A program made the translations under genes and the position numbers. The notes beneath the pieces were generated by a model, which searched no databases, had not been told where the DNA came from, and worked only from the letters and a program-made list of their open reading frames with translations. A DNA stretch of 64,000 nt from Labrys sp. WJW (GTDB lineage: Bacteria > Pseudomonadota > Alphaproteobacteria > Rhizobiales > Labraceae): the NCBI RefSeq assembly GCF_001676615.1, contig NZ_LYXZ01000050.1:1-64000 (forward strand), given 5' to 3'. Numbering within the stretch: position 1 is the first letter of the stretch; each line of letters starts with the position of its first letter. Of the stretch, positions 16,693-25,617 are shown one piece after another.

Positions 16693-16724
16693 AGAACGCC
16701 GCGCCCGCAAGGGCGCGGCGTTCT
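16693..16724. terminator. Strong hairpin between porin and the convergent dehydrogenase gene
   Basis: A perfect 14-bp stem AGAACGCCGCGCCC/GGGCGCGGCGTTCT with a GCAA tetraloop. It lies between two convergent genes and probably serves both. Confidence 0.8.
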
Positions 16725-16739
16725 GCCTGTGATATCCGG

Positions 16740-17657
16740 TCAGTTCTGGTTGGCCGGGACGAGATCGGTGCCGTTCAGGCGGCCGATATAGTCGGTGAGC
16801 ATCGGCACATAGCGCTCGGCGCCGCCGGCGGCCATCGCCACCCCGAACGAGTTCTTCACCGCATTGCCGATCGGATTGACCAGCCCGGCGGCGTCCGCCA
16901 TCGCCTCCAGATAGGTCAGGTCCTTGAAGGCATTGGCGATGGTGAATTTGTGCGCATTCTCGTCGCCCTCCAGGACCCAGCGTGAGAAGGTCTGGTAGAA
17001 GCCGCAATCCATGCGCCCGCCGCGAATGACGCTGTCGAAGCGCTTGGGCGTGATGCCGACCTTCTGCGACAAGGCGAGGGCCTCCGCATAGAGGGCGGCA
17101 TAGCCCAGCGACACGAAGTTGTTGAGCAGCTTCATGCGATGACCATCGCCCGTGCCGCCGATATGCACGATGCGTCCGGCCCAGGTTGAAATCACCGGCT
17201 TGAGGCGCTCGAACAGGGCGTCGCTGGCGCCGATCATGGTGTCGAGCGTGCCTTCCCAGGCCTCCTTTGGCGTGCGGCCGAGCGGAGCATCGGCGTAGTC
17301 GATGCCGGCCTCGGCGAGTTCGGCGGCAAGCGCCAGGGTGGAGTTGGGGTCGGAAGTCGAGCAGTCGACGACGACGGAACCAGGCTTCAGGCCGGCCTTC
17401 AGCCCGTCAGGGCCCCGTATCAGCGCTTCGACCTGCCGCGAACCGGTGACGCACAGGAAGACGATGCTGGAAGCCGCGCCGACCTCGCGCGGTGTCTTGG
17501 CCTCCTTGGCCCCGCGCGCCACCAGATCCTCGACGGGCGCGCGGTTGCGATGCCCCATCACCGTCAGTGCGTAGCCCTTCTCCACGATGTTCTTGGCCAT
17601 GCCATGGCCCATATAGCCGACTCCGATGAAGCCGACGCTCTCCTGCCTATTCGTCAT
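16740..17657 (-). CDS. NAD(P)-dependent beta-hydroxyacid dehydrogenase family protein
   Basis: A 305-residue member of the 3-hydroxyisobutyrate/tartronate-semialdehyde reductase family. It has a Rossmann motif GFIGVGYMGHGMAKN (9-23), a substrate-binding DAPLGRTPKEAWEGT near 127-141 in place of the usual DAPVSGG, and a catalytic Lys in GDGHRMKLLNN. The altered substrate loop (LGRTPKEA) points to a subgroup with its own substrate, which I cannot name. It is a single gene, convergent with the porin. Confidence 0.88.
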   Translation of the reverse strand: MTNRQESVGFIGVGYMGHGMAKNIVEKGYALTVMGHRNRAPVEDLVARGAKEAKTPREVGAASSIVFLCVTGSRQVEALIRGPDGLKAGLKPGSVVVDCSTSDPNSTLALAAELAEAGIDYADAPLGRTPKEAWEGTLDTMIGASDALFERLKPVISTWAGRIVHIGGTGDGHRMKLLNNFVSLGYAALYAEALALSQKVGITPKRFDSVIRGGRMDCGFYQTFSRWVLEGDENAHKFTIANAFKDLTYLEAMADAAGLVNPIGNAVKNSFGVAMAAGGAERYVPMLTDYIGRLNGTDLVPANQN

Positions 17658-17828
17658 TGCAATCGTCCCGTTTCCTGTCCCGCATGTCCGGAGCGGGTTG
17701 CCGGCGCATCCTGCCGGCAGGGAGTGTGGACGGGGAGGGCCGTGGGGCGCAAGCCTGAACGGCGCAATGGTATGATGATTTATCGCAAGCTCGCCCGGTG
17801 ATCAGCCTTTGTTAAATAAGAGATTTGA

Positions 17829-17843
17829 GAACAAAAATAGAAC
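17829..17843. promoter_or_regulatory. SOS (LexA) box of recA
   Basis: GAAC-AAAAATA-GAAC is an exact GAAC-N7-GAAC match, the reverse form of the alphaproteobacterial LexA site GTTC-N7-GTTC. It sits about 130 bases before recA in an AT-rich stretch likely to hold the promoter. The rest of the 316-base spacer (17658-17973) shows no gene. Confidence 0.85.
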
Positions 17844-17973
17844 TTGCGTTAACGAGAACAAAATGGGTACATAGCGCCACGGGGCTTCGAATTGCGACAA
17901 GATTGCAGCCCGGTGTTGGAAAATGATTGGTCCGGATGACGAATCCGTTCGTGCTTGATAGGGAAACGGGCAT

Positions 17974-19047
17974 ATGAGTCAGACGCAGCTGCGCTTGGTC
18001 GAAGGAAGCTCCATGGACAAGACGAAGGCGCTCGACGCCGCCCTATCACAGATCGAACGCTCCTTCGGCAAGGGCTCGATCATGCGGCTCGGCAAGGGCA
18101 CCAAGACGATGGAGGTCGAGGCGATCTCCACCGGTTCTCTCGGTCTCGACATCGCCCTCGGTGTCGGCGGCCTGCCCAAGGGGCGGGTCATCGAGATCTA
18201 CGGGCCGGAATCCTCCGGCAAGACCACGCTGGCGCTGCACTCCGTCGCCGAAGCCCAGAAGCGGGGCGGTGTCTGCGCCTTCATCGATGCCGAGCATGCG
18301 CTCGATCCGGTCTATGCCCGCAAGCTTGGCGTCAATCTCGACGAGTTGCTGATCTCGCAGCCCGACACCGGCGAGCAGGCGCTGGAAATCTGCGACACGC
18401 TGGTGCGCTCGGGTGCGATCGACGTGATCGTGATCGACTCCGTGGCGGCGCTGACGCCCAAGGCCGAAATCGAAGGCGAGATGGGCGATGTGCAGCCCGG
18501 TCTGCAGGCCCGCCTGATGAGCCAGGCTTTGCGCAAGCTGACGGCCTCGATCGGGCGTTCCAACTCGATGGTGATCTTCATCAACCAGATCCGCATGAAG
18601 ATCGGCGTGATGTATGGCAGCCCGGAAACCACCACGGGCGGTAACGCCCTGAAATTCTACGCCTCCGTCCGCCTCGATATCCGCCGTATCGGCGCGATCA
18701 AGGACAGGGAAGAGGTGGTCGGCAACCAGACCCGCGTGAAGGTGGTCAAGAACAAGGTGGCGCCCCCCTTCAAGCAGATCGAATTCGACATCATGTATGG
18801 CGAGGGCGTCTCGAAGGTGGGCGAACTGATCGACCTCGGCGTCAAGGCCGGCGTGGTCGAGAAGTCCGGTGCCTGGTTCAGCTATGAGAGCCAGCGCCTC
18901 GGCCAGGGGCGCGAGAACGCCAAGCAGTTCCTCAAGGACAATCCGGACGTTGCCGACAAGATCGAGGGTCAGATTCGCCAGAATGCCGGCCTGATCGCCG
19001 AGCGCATCCTCGACAATATCGATCCGGCGGACGCTGGGGACGATTGA
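17974..19047 (+). CDS. recA: Recombinase RecA
   Basis: A 357-residue strand-exchange ATPase for homologous recombination and SOS induction. Walker A GPESSGKT is at 77-84. Also visible are VIVIDSVAALTPKAE, the loop region GSPETTTGGNALKFYASVRLD, and an acidic C-terminus (DPADAGDD). The first ATG is kept because alphaproteobacterial RecA proteins share the leader QLRLVE before MDKTKALDAAL. It is under the LexA box at 17829. Confidence 0.98.
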   Translation: MSQTQLRLVEGSSMDKTKALDAALSQIERSFGKGSIMRLGKGTKTMEVEAISTGSLGLDIALGVGGLPKGRVIEIYGPESSGKTTLALHSVAEAQKRGGVCAFIDAEHALDPVYARKLGVNLDELLISQPDTGEQALEICDTLVRSGAIDVIVIDSVAALTPKAEIEGEMGDVQPGLQARLMSQALRKLTASIGRSNSMVIFINQIRMKIGVMYGSPETTTGGNALKFYASVRLDIRRIGAIKDREEVVGNQTRVKVVKNKVAPPFKQIEFDIMYGEGVSKVGELIDLGVKAGVVEKSGAWFSYESQRLGQGRENAKQFLKDNPDVADKIEGQIRQNAGLIAERILDNIDPADAGDD

Positions 19048-19091
19048 GGCTCGTAGCCGCCAGGAGCGGCGAGTGGCGTGCTTGACGAAAT

Positions 19092-19124
19092 AACCCGCCT
19101 GTTGGCCCCAACAGGCGGGTTTTT
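19092..19124 (+). terminator. Rho-independent terminator of recA
   Basis: A 13-bp perfect stem AACCCGCCTGTTG/CAACAGGCGGGTT followed by a run of T. Confidence 0.95.
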
Positions 19125-19180
19125 CATGGATGAGCGCCTCGACAGGCCGGAACAGCCTCGCTACAACGCCCCACCACCAT

Positions 19181-19227
19181 GCAAGTTCCTCTTGATCGAG
19201 CCATAGGCTCGATCAAGAGGAACTTGC
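19181..19227. repeat. Perfect 22-bp inverted repeat, first of a tandem pair
   Basis: Arms 19181-19202 and 19206-19227 are exact reverse complements around a 3-base ATA loop. There is no U-tract. It lies between the recA terminator and alaS, beside a second perfect hairpin. Confidence 0.95.
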
Positions 19228-19243
19228 AAGATTTCAAGCACTT

Positions 19244-19293
19244 GCAGAATATCTCGATATTGCCCATTCGTGGGCAATATCGAGATATTCTGC
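19244..19293. repeat. Perfect 23-bp inverted repeat, second of a tandem pair
   Basis: Arms 19244-19266 and 19271-19293 are exact reverse complements around a TTCG tetraloop. AT-rich arms are unusual for this genome. It ends 71 bases before the alaS start, so it lies in or near the alaS leader. Confidence 0.95.
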
Positions 19294-19364
19294 TTAGGAT
19301 GCTGGCCAAGCCGACAGGAAGGGACCAGCGAAACAGGCGATTGGGCCAAATAGGCAAATTGGGC

Positions 19365-22016
19365 ATGAGCGGCGTCAACGAGATCCGATCCACCTTCCTC
19401 GACTATTTCGTGCGGAACGGCCACGAAGCCGTGGCGTCTTCGCCGTTGGTGCCGCGCAACGATCCGACCCTGATGTTCACCAATGCCGGCATGGTGCAGT
19501 TCAAGAACGTCTTCACCGGCATCGAGAAGCGTCCCTATTCGCGGGCCGCGACTTCGCAGAAATGCGTGCGTGCCGGCGGCAAGCACAATGATCTCGACAA
19601 TGTCGGCTATACGGCCCGGCATCACACCTTCTTCGAGATGCTCGGCAACTTCTCCTTCGGCGACTATTTCAAGGATCGCGCCATCGAGCTCGCCTGGAAC
19701 CTGATCACCAAGGATTTCGGCCTGCCGGCCTCCAAGCTCCTGGTGACGGTGTTCTCCGAGGATGACGAGGCCCATCGGCTGTGGAAGAAGATCGCCGGCC
19801 TGCCGGATGACCGCATCATCCGCATCCCGACCTCGGACAATTTCTGGCGCATGGGCGATACCGGTCCCTGCGGTCCGTGCTCCGAGATCTTCTACGATCA
19901 TGGCGATCACATCTGGGGGGGCCCGCCTGGTTCGCCGGACGAGGATGGCGACCGCTTCATCGAGATCTGGAACCTCGTCTTCATGCAGTTCGAGGAACTG
20001 GTGGGCGGCGAGCGCGTCAACCTGCCTCGGCCCTCGATCGATACCGGCATGGGTCTCGAGCGCATCGCCACCGTGCTGCAGAACAAGCACAACAATTACG
20101 ACATCGATCTCTTCCAGGCCCTGATCCGTGCCTCGGTCGAGGCGATCGGCGTGCCGGCCGAAGGGCCGGCGCTGGCCAGCCACCGCGTCATCGCCGACCA
20201 TCTGCGCGCTTCCTCCTTCCTGGTCGCCGACGGTGTGCTGCCCTCGAACGAGGGCAGGGGCTATGTCTTGCGCCGGATCATGCGCCGCGCCATGCGCCAT
20301 ATCTCCCTGCTCGGCGCCAAGGATCCCATCATGTGGAAGCTGGTGCCGGCGCTGGTGCGCGAGATGGGGGCCGCCTATCCCGAACTCGTGCGGGCCGAAG
20401 CCCTGATCAGCGAGACGCTGCGCCTCGAGGAGACCAGCTTCCGCCGCACGCTGGAGCGCGGCCTGGCCCTGCTCGATGCGGAGACCGTGAAACTCGGTGA
20501 CGGCCAGGTCTTCTCGGGCGATGTCGCCTTCACCCTCTACGACACCTATGGCTTCCCGCTCGACCTGACCCAGGACGCATTGCGGGCACGCAACATTTCG
20601 GTCGATCTCGAAGGCTACCAGGCCGCCATGCAGCAGCAGAAGGCCAAGGCGCGCGCTGCCTGGGCCGGATCGGGCGATGCCGCCACCGAGACGGTCTGGT
20701 TCGGCCTGCGTGAGCAGGTCGGCGCCACCGAATTCCTCGGCTATGAGACGGAGACCGCCGAAGGGGTCGCTTTGGCGCTGGTCAAGGACGGCAAGCCGGT
20801 CGACCAGCTGGCACAGGGCGACAAGGGCTTCCTTATCCTCAACCAGACGCCATTCTACGGCGAATCCGGCGGCCAGCAGGGCGATACGGGCATCGTGCAG
20901 GCCGGTGGCCTGAAGGTGGCGGTGACCGACACCCAGAAGAAGCTCGGCGATCTCTTCGTGCATGCCGTCACCGTCGAGGAGGGCACGCTCAAGGTTCAGG
21001 AGCCGCTCGAACTCGTCGTCGATCACACCCGCCGTTCCGCGATCCGGGCCAATCACTCCGCCACGCATCTCCTGCATGAGGCGCTGCGCCTGACGCTGGG
21101 CGATCACGTCGCGCAGAAGGGCTCGCTGGTGGCACAGGATCGCCTGCGCTTCGACTTCTCGCATCCCAAACCGATTTCGGACGAGGAGATCAAGGAGATC
21201 GAGGACCTTGCCAATGCCGTCGTGCTCGACAACAGCGAGGTGACCACGCATCTGATGAGCGTGGACGACGCCATCGCGTCCGGTGCGCGTGCGCTGTTCG
21301 GCGAGAAATATGGCGACGAGGTTCGCGTCGTCTCGATGGGGCAGCGCCAGCCCGGCTCGAACAAGGCCTGGTCGGTGGAATTATGCGGCGGCACCCATGT
21401 GCGGCGCACCGGCGACATCGGCCTGATCCGTATCGTCTCCAACGGGGCCGTGGCCGCCGGCGTACGCCGTATCGAGGCGATGACGGCGGATGCGGCCCGC
21501 AGACACCTGGTCAACGAGAGCCGCCTCTTGCAGGGATTGGCCGACGTATTGCGCACGCCCGTGCCGGAGGCAGGCGATCGCCTGGCTACGTTGGTCGAGG
21601 AGAACCGCAAGCTCGAACGCGAGCTGACCGAGGCGCGCAAGAAGCTCGCCATGGGTAGCGGCGGAGGCGACAGCGAAATCCGCACGGTCGGCAAGACCCG
21701 GCTGCTGGCCAAGGCCGTCACCGGCATCGAGCTGAAGGACCTCAAGGCGCTGGCGGACGAGGGCAAGAAGCAGGTGGGTTCCGGTGTCGTCGCCATCGTG
21801 GCGACCTCCGAGGACGGCCGTGCCGGCCTCGTCGTGGGCGTGACGGCGGACCTGACCGGCAGCTTCAATGCCGTCGATCTCGTGCGCAAGGGCTCCGAGG
21901 CGCTCGGGGGCAAGGGCGGCGGCGGACGGCCCGACATGGCGCAGGCCGGAGGCCCCGACGGATCCAAGGCCCAAGCTGCCCTCGATGCCATCGCCGCGGC
22001 GCTGGCCGAGGCTTAA
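19365..22016 (+). CDS. alaS: Alanyl-tRNA synthetase
   Basis: An 883-residue class II synthetase charging tRNA-Ala. The N-terminal catalytic domain starts SGVNEIRSTFLDYFVRNGHE. The editing domain carries the zinc ligands HSATHLL and CGGTHV. The C-terminal domain ends in a glycine-rich DHHA1 region (GGKGGGGRPDMAQAGG). The start at 19365 is chosen because the family begins MSGVNEIR. Earlier starts in the open frame would translate the hairpins. A 62-residue membrane protein follows four bases after the stop. Confidence 0.97.
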   Translation: MSGVNEIRSTFLDYFVRNGHEAVASSPLVPRNDPTLMFTNAGMVQFKNVFTGIEKRPYSRAATSQKCVRAGGKHNDLDNVGYTARHHTFFEMLGNFSFGDYFKDRAIELAWNLITKDFGLPASKLLVTVFSEDDEAHRLWKKIAGLPDDRIIRIPTSDNFWRMGDTGPCGPCSEIFYDHGDHIWGGPPGSPDEDGDRFIEIWNLVFMQFEELVGGERVNLPRPSIDTGMGLERIATVLQNKHNNYDIDLFQALIRASVEAIGVPAEGPALASHRVIADHLRASSFLVADGVLPSNEGRGYVLRRIMRRAMRHISLLGAKDPIMWKLVPALVREMGAAYPELVRAEALISETLRLEETSFRRTLERGLALLDAETVKLGDGQVFSGDVAFTLYDTYGFPLDLTQDALRARNISVDLEGYQAAMQQQKAKARAAWAGSGDAATETVWFGLREQVGATEFLGYETETAEGVALALVKDGKPVDQLAQGDKGFLILNQTPFYGESGGQQGDTGIVQAGGLKVAVTDTQKKLGDLFVHAVTVEEGTLKVQEPLELVVDHTRRSAIRANHSATHLLHEALRLTLGDHVAQKGSLVAQDRLRFDFSHPKPISDEEIKEIEDLANAVVLDNSEVTTHLMSVDDAIASGARALFGEKYGDEVRVVSMGQRQPGSNKAWSVELCGGTHVRRTGDIGLIRIVSNGAVAAGVRRIEAMTADAARRHLVNESRLLQGLADVLRTPVPEAGDRLATLVEENRKLERELTEARKKLAMGSGGGDSEIRTVGKTRLLAKAVTGIELKDLKALADEGKKQVGSGVVAIVATSEDGRAGLVVGVTADLTGSFNAVDLVRKGSEALGGKGGGGRPDMAQAGGPDGSKAQAALDAIAAALAEA

Positions 22017-22020
22017 GGCG

Positions 22021-22209
22021 ATGGCCGAGCCCAACACGCCGAACTGGATGAGGCCGCTCTGGGTCCGCCTGCTGCTCTGTGTGCTGCCCGCGGCTTGGGC
22101 CGGGGTGGAGCTCTATAACGGCAACCAGTTCTGGGGCCTGATGTTTGCGGCCGTCGCCGCCTATGGGCTGTGGACCCAGGTCATCCAATATCGTCCGCCG
22201 GAAGAGTGA
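22021..22209 (+). CDS. Small membrane protein downstream of alaS
   Basis: A 62-residue protein with two hydrophobic segments (about 13-30 and 36-53). It starts MAEPNTPNWMRPLW and ends WTQVIQYRPPEE. The start is four bases after alaS, so the two are co-transcribed. I do not recognise a function. Confidence 0.75.
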   Translation: MAEPNTPNWMRPLWVRLLLCVLPAAWAGVELYNGNQFWGLMFAAVAAYGLWTQVIQYRPPEE

Positions 22210-22246
22210 AACCGGCGGACTTCAAACCCTTCCGATCGGAGCGAGC

Positions 22247-23038
22247 ATGAGCGCCTTTCCCGTCTATGCTTTCGACAATGCCATCGTGCGCCTGCCGCCG
22301 GCGAGCGTGACCCAGGGCCTGCGGGCCGAGGACCGTGGCGCGCCCACCCATGAGGGTGTCTCGACCGAGCATCGTCTCTATATCGAGGCCTTGCAGGCTG
22401 CGGGGGTTGCCGTCGAGGTTCTGCCCGCCCTCGAGACTTTCCCGGATTCGCTGTTCGTCGAGGATCCGGCCTTGGTGTTCCCGGAAGGAGCGATCCTGCT
22501 GCGGGTCGGCGCCAAGAGCCGTTTCGGCGAGACGGCCGAGATCGCGCCGGTGCTGCGCGCGCGCTTCGGGAAGGTCCTGACGTTGCAGGGCCCCGGTTTC
22601 GTCGACGGCGGCGACGTTCTGGTCACGCCCCAGGCGGTGATGATCGGCCTCTCCGACCGCACTACGAGGGAAGGGGCGGAGGAGTTGATCGCTCTGCTGG
22701 CCGAACTCGGCCGCAAGGGTGTCGTCGTCACCACGCCTCCGGGCGTCCTGCATTTCAAGTCCGACTGTTCGCTGCTCGACGACACCACCATGCTGTCGAC
22801 GGCGCGTCTCGCTGCCTCCGGCGTGTTCGAGGGCATGCGGGTGCTACTGACGCCCGAAGGCGAGGAGGCTGCGGCCAACGCGCTCAGGGTGAATGACCGA
22901 GTTTTCGTCGGCATCGACTATCCGCGCACGGCCACCCTGCTCGAAGCCGAGGGCTATAGCGTCGTCCGGCTGCCGACGTCGCAGATCGCCAAGATCGATG
23001 CAGGCCTGTCCTGCATGTCGCTGCGCTGGCATACCTGA
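22247..23038 (+). CDS. Dimethylarginine dimethylaminohydrolase family protein
   Basis: A 263-residue guanidino-group hydrolase (DDAH/amidinotransferase fold). Family catalytic residues are visible: Asp in PDSLFVEDPA (66-75), His169 in GVLHFKSDCSLLD, and the nucleophile Cys256 in AGLSCMSLRW. DDAH cleaves methylated arginine to citrulline and methylamines. Related enzymes act on other guanidino compounds. It faces a basic-amino-acid ABC transporter, which fits uptake and breakdown of arginine derivatives. It lies 37 bases after the small membrane gene. Confidence 0.88.
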   Translation: MSAFPVYAFDNAIVRLPPASVTQGLRAEDRGAPTHEGVSTEHRLYIEALQAAGVAVEVLPALETFPDSLFVEDPALVFPEGAILLRVGAKSRFGETAEIAPVLRARFGKVLTLQGPGFVDGGDVLVTPQAVMIGLSDRTTREGAEELIALLAELGRKGVVVTTPPGVLHFKSDCSLLDDTTMLSTARLAASGVFEGMRVLLTPEGEEAAANALRVNDRVFVGIDYPRTATLLEAEGYSVVRLPTSQIAKIDAGLSCMSLRWHT

Positions 23039-23178
23039 AATCCGACGTTCGCAAGCAGGGACTTGGAGTGTCGATCTCGGGTCGACATCCTCGGATATGC
23101 TGCATCTGTCGGCAGGAAGTTGCCGACCTCGCTCCATCAAGTGCCGGAGCCGTGGTCGGCACTGCGTGATGTGCTGTC

Positions 23179-23913
23179 TCAGTGCGGTTTCACTGTCTTG
23201 GCGAAACCGGCTTCCAGGCGCCGGTAGATGGCTTCGATCACCAGCGTGGTGATGAGATAGCCGATCGCGACCACCAGAAGCGGCGTATAGGTGATCGCCT
23301 CGCGCGAGCGAATGATGTTGATCTGGCCCAGCAGATCCTGGACGCTGACCAGATAGGCGAGGGCGGTCGACTTCAGGCAGAGCACGGTCTCGCCGGCAAA
23401 GGTCGGCATCATCGCCTGCATGGCGCGGGGCAGCCAGATACGGCGCACCAGCGCAAAGCCGCGAAAGCCATAGGCCCGCGCCGCTTCCAGTTCGCCGCGC
23501 GGGACCGACAGCAGCGCGCCGCGCACGACTTCGCCGACATAGCCGCCCACGCTCAGCACCAGCGCGAAGATGACGTAATAATAGCCGTCCTTCAGGACCG
23601 GCCAGATGAAGGATTGCCGGATGCCGGGGATGGCGGGAAACAGCGAGCCCAGGCCCTGGTAGTAGACGAACATCTGCACCAGCAGGGGCGTGCCGCGGAT
23701 GACCGACACGAAGCTGGAGGTGATGGCGTAGATCAGCTTGTTCTTGGAAACCCGGCCGAAGCCGACCAGCACCGCCAGGGGAAAACCGAAGAGCAGCGAG
23801 AAGAACAATAGCTTCAGCGTGGTGTAAAAGCCGCTGAGGATGGCCGGCCAATATTTGCCGATCCAGCCGAAATTCTCGAAAAACCAGCTTGCCAGATCCG
23901 CGGACATGGTCAC
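23179..23913 (-). CDS. Amino-acid ABC transporter permease (HisM/OccM type)
   Basis: A 244-residue inner-membrane permease of the polar/basic amino-acid family. It has several hydrophobic segments and the EAA loop GELEAARAYGFRGFALVRRIWLP around 140-160. Its start overlaps the end of the upstream permease by four bases. ATG codons at 23913 and 23907 are both possible. Confidence 0.92.
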   Translation of the reverse strand: MTMSADLASWFFENFGWIGKYWPAILSGFYTTLKLLFFSLLFGFPLAVLVGFGRVSKNKLIYAITSSFVSVIRGTPLLVQMFVYYQGLGSLFPAIPGIRQSFIWPVLKDGYYYVIFALVLSVGGYVGEVVRGALLSVPRGELEAARAYGFRGFALVRRIWLPRAMQAMMPTFAGETVLCLKSTALAYLVSVQDLLGQINIIRSREAITYTPLLVVAIGYLITTLVIEAIYRRLEAGFAKTVKPH

Positions 23914-24614
23914 CCCAGCTTGGGAGTCCAGCGCCGGATGTGACGCTCGAACATTTTGATGAAGATGTTGGAGAATTGCGTCAGCGCGTAATAGATCGCG
24001 CCGCAGAGCAGCAGGAAGGGGAAATACATGCGCGTCGAGGCCGCCGCCTGCACGGCCGTGAAGGTGAGCTCGTTATAGCCGACCACGAAAATCAGGGCCG
24101 AATCCTTCAGCATGGTCATCCAGAGATTGGTCAGGCCGGCAAAAGCGAAGGGAATCATCAAAGGCAGGATGACGCGCCGGAACAGGCCGAAGCCATGCAT
24201 GCCATAGGCGCGGGCCGCCTCGATCTGCCCCTTCGGCAAGGCAAGTACGGCCCCGCGCAGGATCTCCGAGGTATAGGCGCCATTGACCACGCCGAGCACG
24301 GTGATGGCGGCGAAGAAGCCGCCGATTCCCAGCGTGCCGTAGCCGAGCCAGGCCATCAGGGCATTGAGCCCCTGCTGACCGGCATAATAGAGGATCAGGA
24401 TGAGCAGCACCTCGGGCACGGCACGGCAGATGGTGGAATAGCCATTGGCGAGCGCAACCAGCCAGCGCGGCCCGCGCAATTTGGCCCAGGCGACCAGGCC
24501 GCCGATGACAAGGCCGGTCAGATAACCGCCGACCGAGATTTCGATGGTGATGACCAGGCCCTGGAGCAACGATACGCCCCATCCGGACATCAGGAGATTC
24601 CAGAAAGCTTCCAC
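23910..24614 (-). CDS. Amino-acid ABC transporter permease (HisQ/OccQ type)
   Basis: A 234-residue partner permease with the EAA loop GQIEAARAYGMHGFGLFRRV near 128-147. The HisQ-HisM pairing and gene order match histidine/octopine/arginine-type importers. Confidence 0.92.
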   Translation of the reverse strand: MEAFWNLLMSGWGVSLLQGLVITIEISVGGYLTGLVIGGLVAWAKLRGPRWLVALANGYSTICRAVPEVLLILILYYAGQQGLNALMAWLGYGTLGIGGFFAAITVLGVVNGAYTSEILRGAVLALPKGQIEAARAYGMHGFGLFRRVILPLMIPFAFAGLTNLWMTMLKDSALIFVVGYNELTFTAVQAAASTRMYFPFLLLCGAIYYALTQFSNIFIKMFERHIRRWTPKLG

Positions 24615-24711
24615 GCCCGACCCCGCAGGAAGAAAAGGCGCCGGCCCGAATTCTCAGGCCGGCTGGAGAAAGCCCGGTTCAGTTCAGCAGGAGCGAACCG
24701 GACTGCCTATC

Positions 24712-25488
24712 TCACTTCGGCGGCGTGCCGACGTCGTACTTGAAGTATTTCTTCTGGATCGTGTCGAATTCGCCATCGGCATAGACCGCCTTGATGCCGG
24801 CATCGAGCTTGGCCTTCAGATCGGTATCCTCCTTGCGGAGGCCACCACCGACACCGGCTTCGAACACAGGATCCTTGGGGAACTGCTTCATCTCGCAGCA
24901 TTGGCCGTCCTTGCCGGCCAGGAAGTCGTCGAGTGCGGCGGCGTCGGCCATCACCAGGTCAAGACGGCCGGCCGCGAGGTCGGCATTGGCGGCGTCTTGC
25001 GTGCCATAGCTCTTGATGTCGGCGTCGGGGTAGGTCTTCTGGACATATTGGGCGTGGATGGTGCTGGTCTGCACGCCGATCGACTTGCCCTTCATGCCCT
25101 CCGGCGTGAAGTCGAACTTGTCGGCCTTGTTGCCGATGAATTCGGGGGGCGTGTTGTAGTAGCGGATGGTGAAGCCGATTTGGGCGGAGCGCTCCGGCGT
25201 GATCGTCATGGAAGCCCAGATCACGTCGATCTTCTTGGCGATCAGGGCGGGGATGATGCCGTCCCAGGCCGTGGCGACGATCTCGCAATCGAGCTTGGCG
25301 GCCTTGCAGACGGCCTTGGCCAGATCGACCTCGAAGCCGACCCACTGGCCGGAGGCATCCTTTGAAGCGAAGGGCGGGTAGGGCTCGGCCGCGACGCTGA
25401 CCTTGATGGTATCGGCCTGGGCCGAGGCGAAGGCCGCGCCGCAAAAGAAAGCGGTCGCCATAAGGAGTTTGGCGCTGAAGTTTTTCAT
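24712..25488 (-). CDS. Periplasmic substrate-binding protein for basic amino acids
   Basis: A 258-residue family-3 solute-binding protein. A signal peptide of about 25 residues (FASAQA) is followed by the typical TIKVSVAAEPYPPFASKD, GFEVDLAKAVCK and DGIIPALIAKKIDVIWASMTITPER. A CC pair lies near residue 198. A start at 25488 gives a standard signal peptide. Likely ligands are arginine, lysine, histidine or opine-like compounds. The neighbouring dimethylargininase makes arginine derivatives attractive. Confidence 0.93.
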   Translation of the reverse strand: MKNFSAKLLMATAFFCGAAFASAQADTIKVSVAAEPYPPFASKDASGQWVGFEVDLAKAVCKAAKLDCEIVATAWDGIIPALIAKKIDVIWASMTITPERSAQIGFTIRYYNTPPEFIGNKADKFDFTPEGMKGKSIGVQTSTIHAQYVQKTYPDADIKSYGTQDAANADLAAGRLDLVMADAAALDDFLAGKDGQCCEMKQFPKDPVFEAGVGGGLRKEDTDLKAKLDAGIKAVYADGEFDTIQKKYFKYDVGTPPK

Positions 25489-25617
25489 TTTGGTCCCCTG
25501 ATAGATAGCTGTTTTTTCTGGATTTTCTTGGATTTTCGTACCTGATGCGCGAGTTCTGGTGCCCTCCTGCCCCCCGAACTTTTCCGTCAAGCGGAAACGC
25601 TTGCCTCGCAGGCCGCC

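Noticed and set aside
19179..19364. N-terminal extension of AlaRS
   Set aside because: It would translate two perfect hairpins. The family begins at the ATG at 19365.
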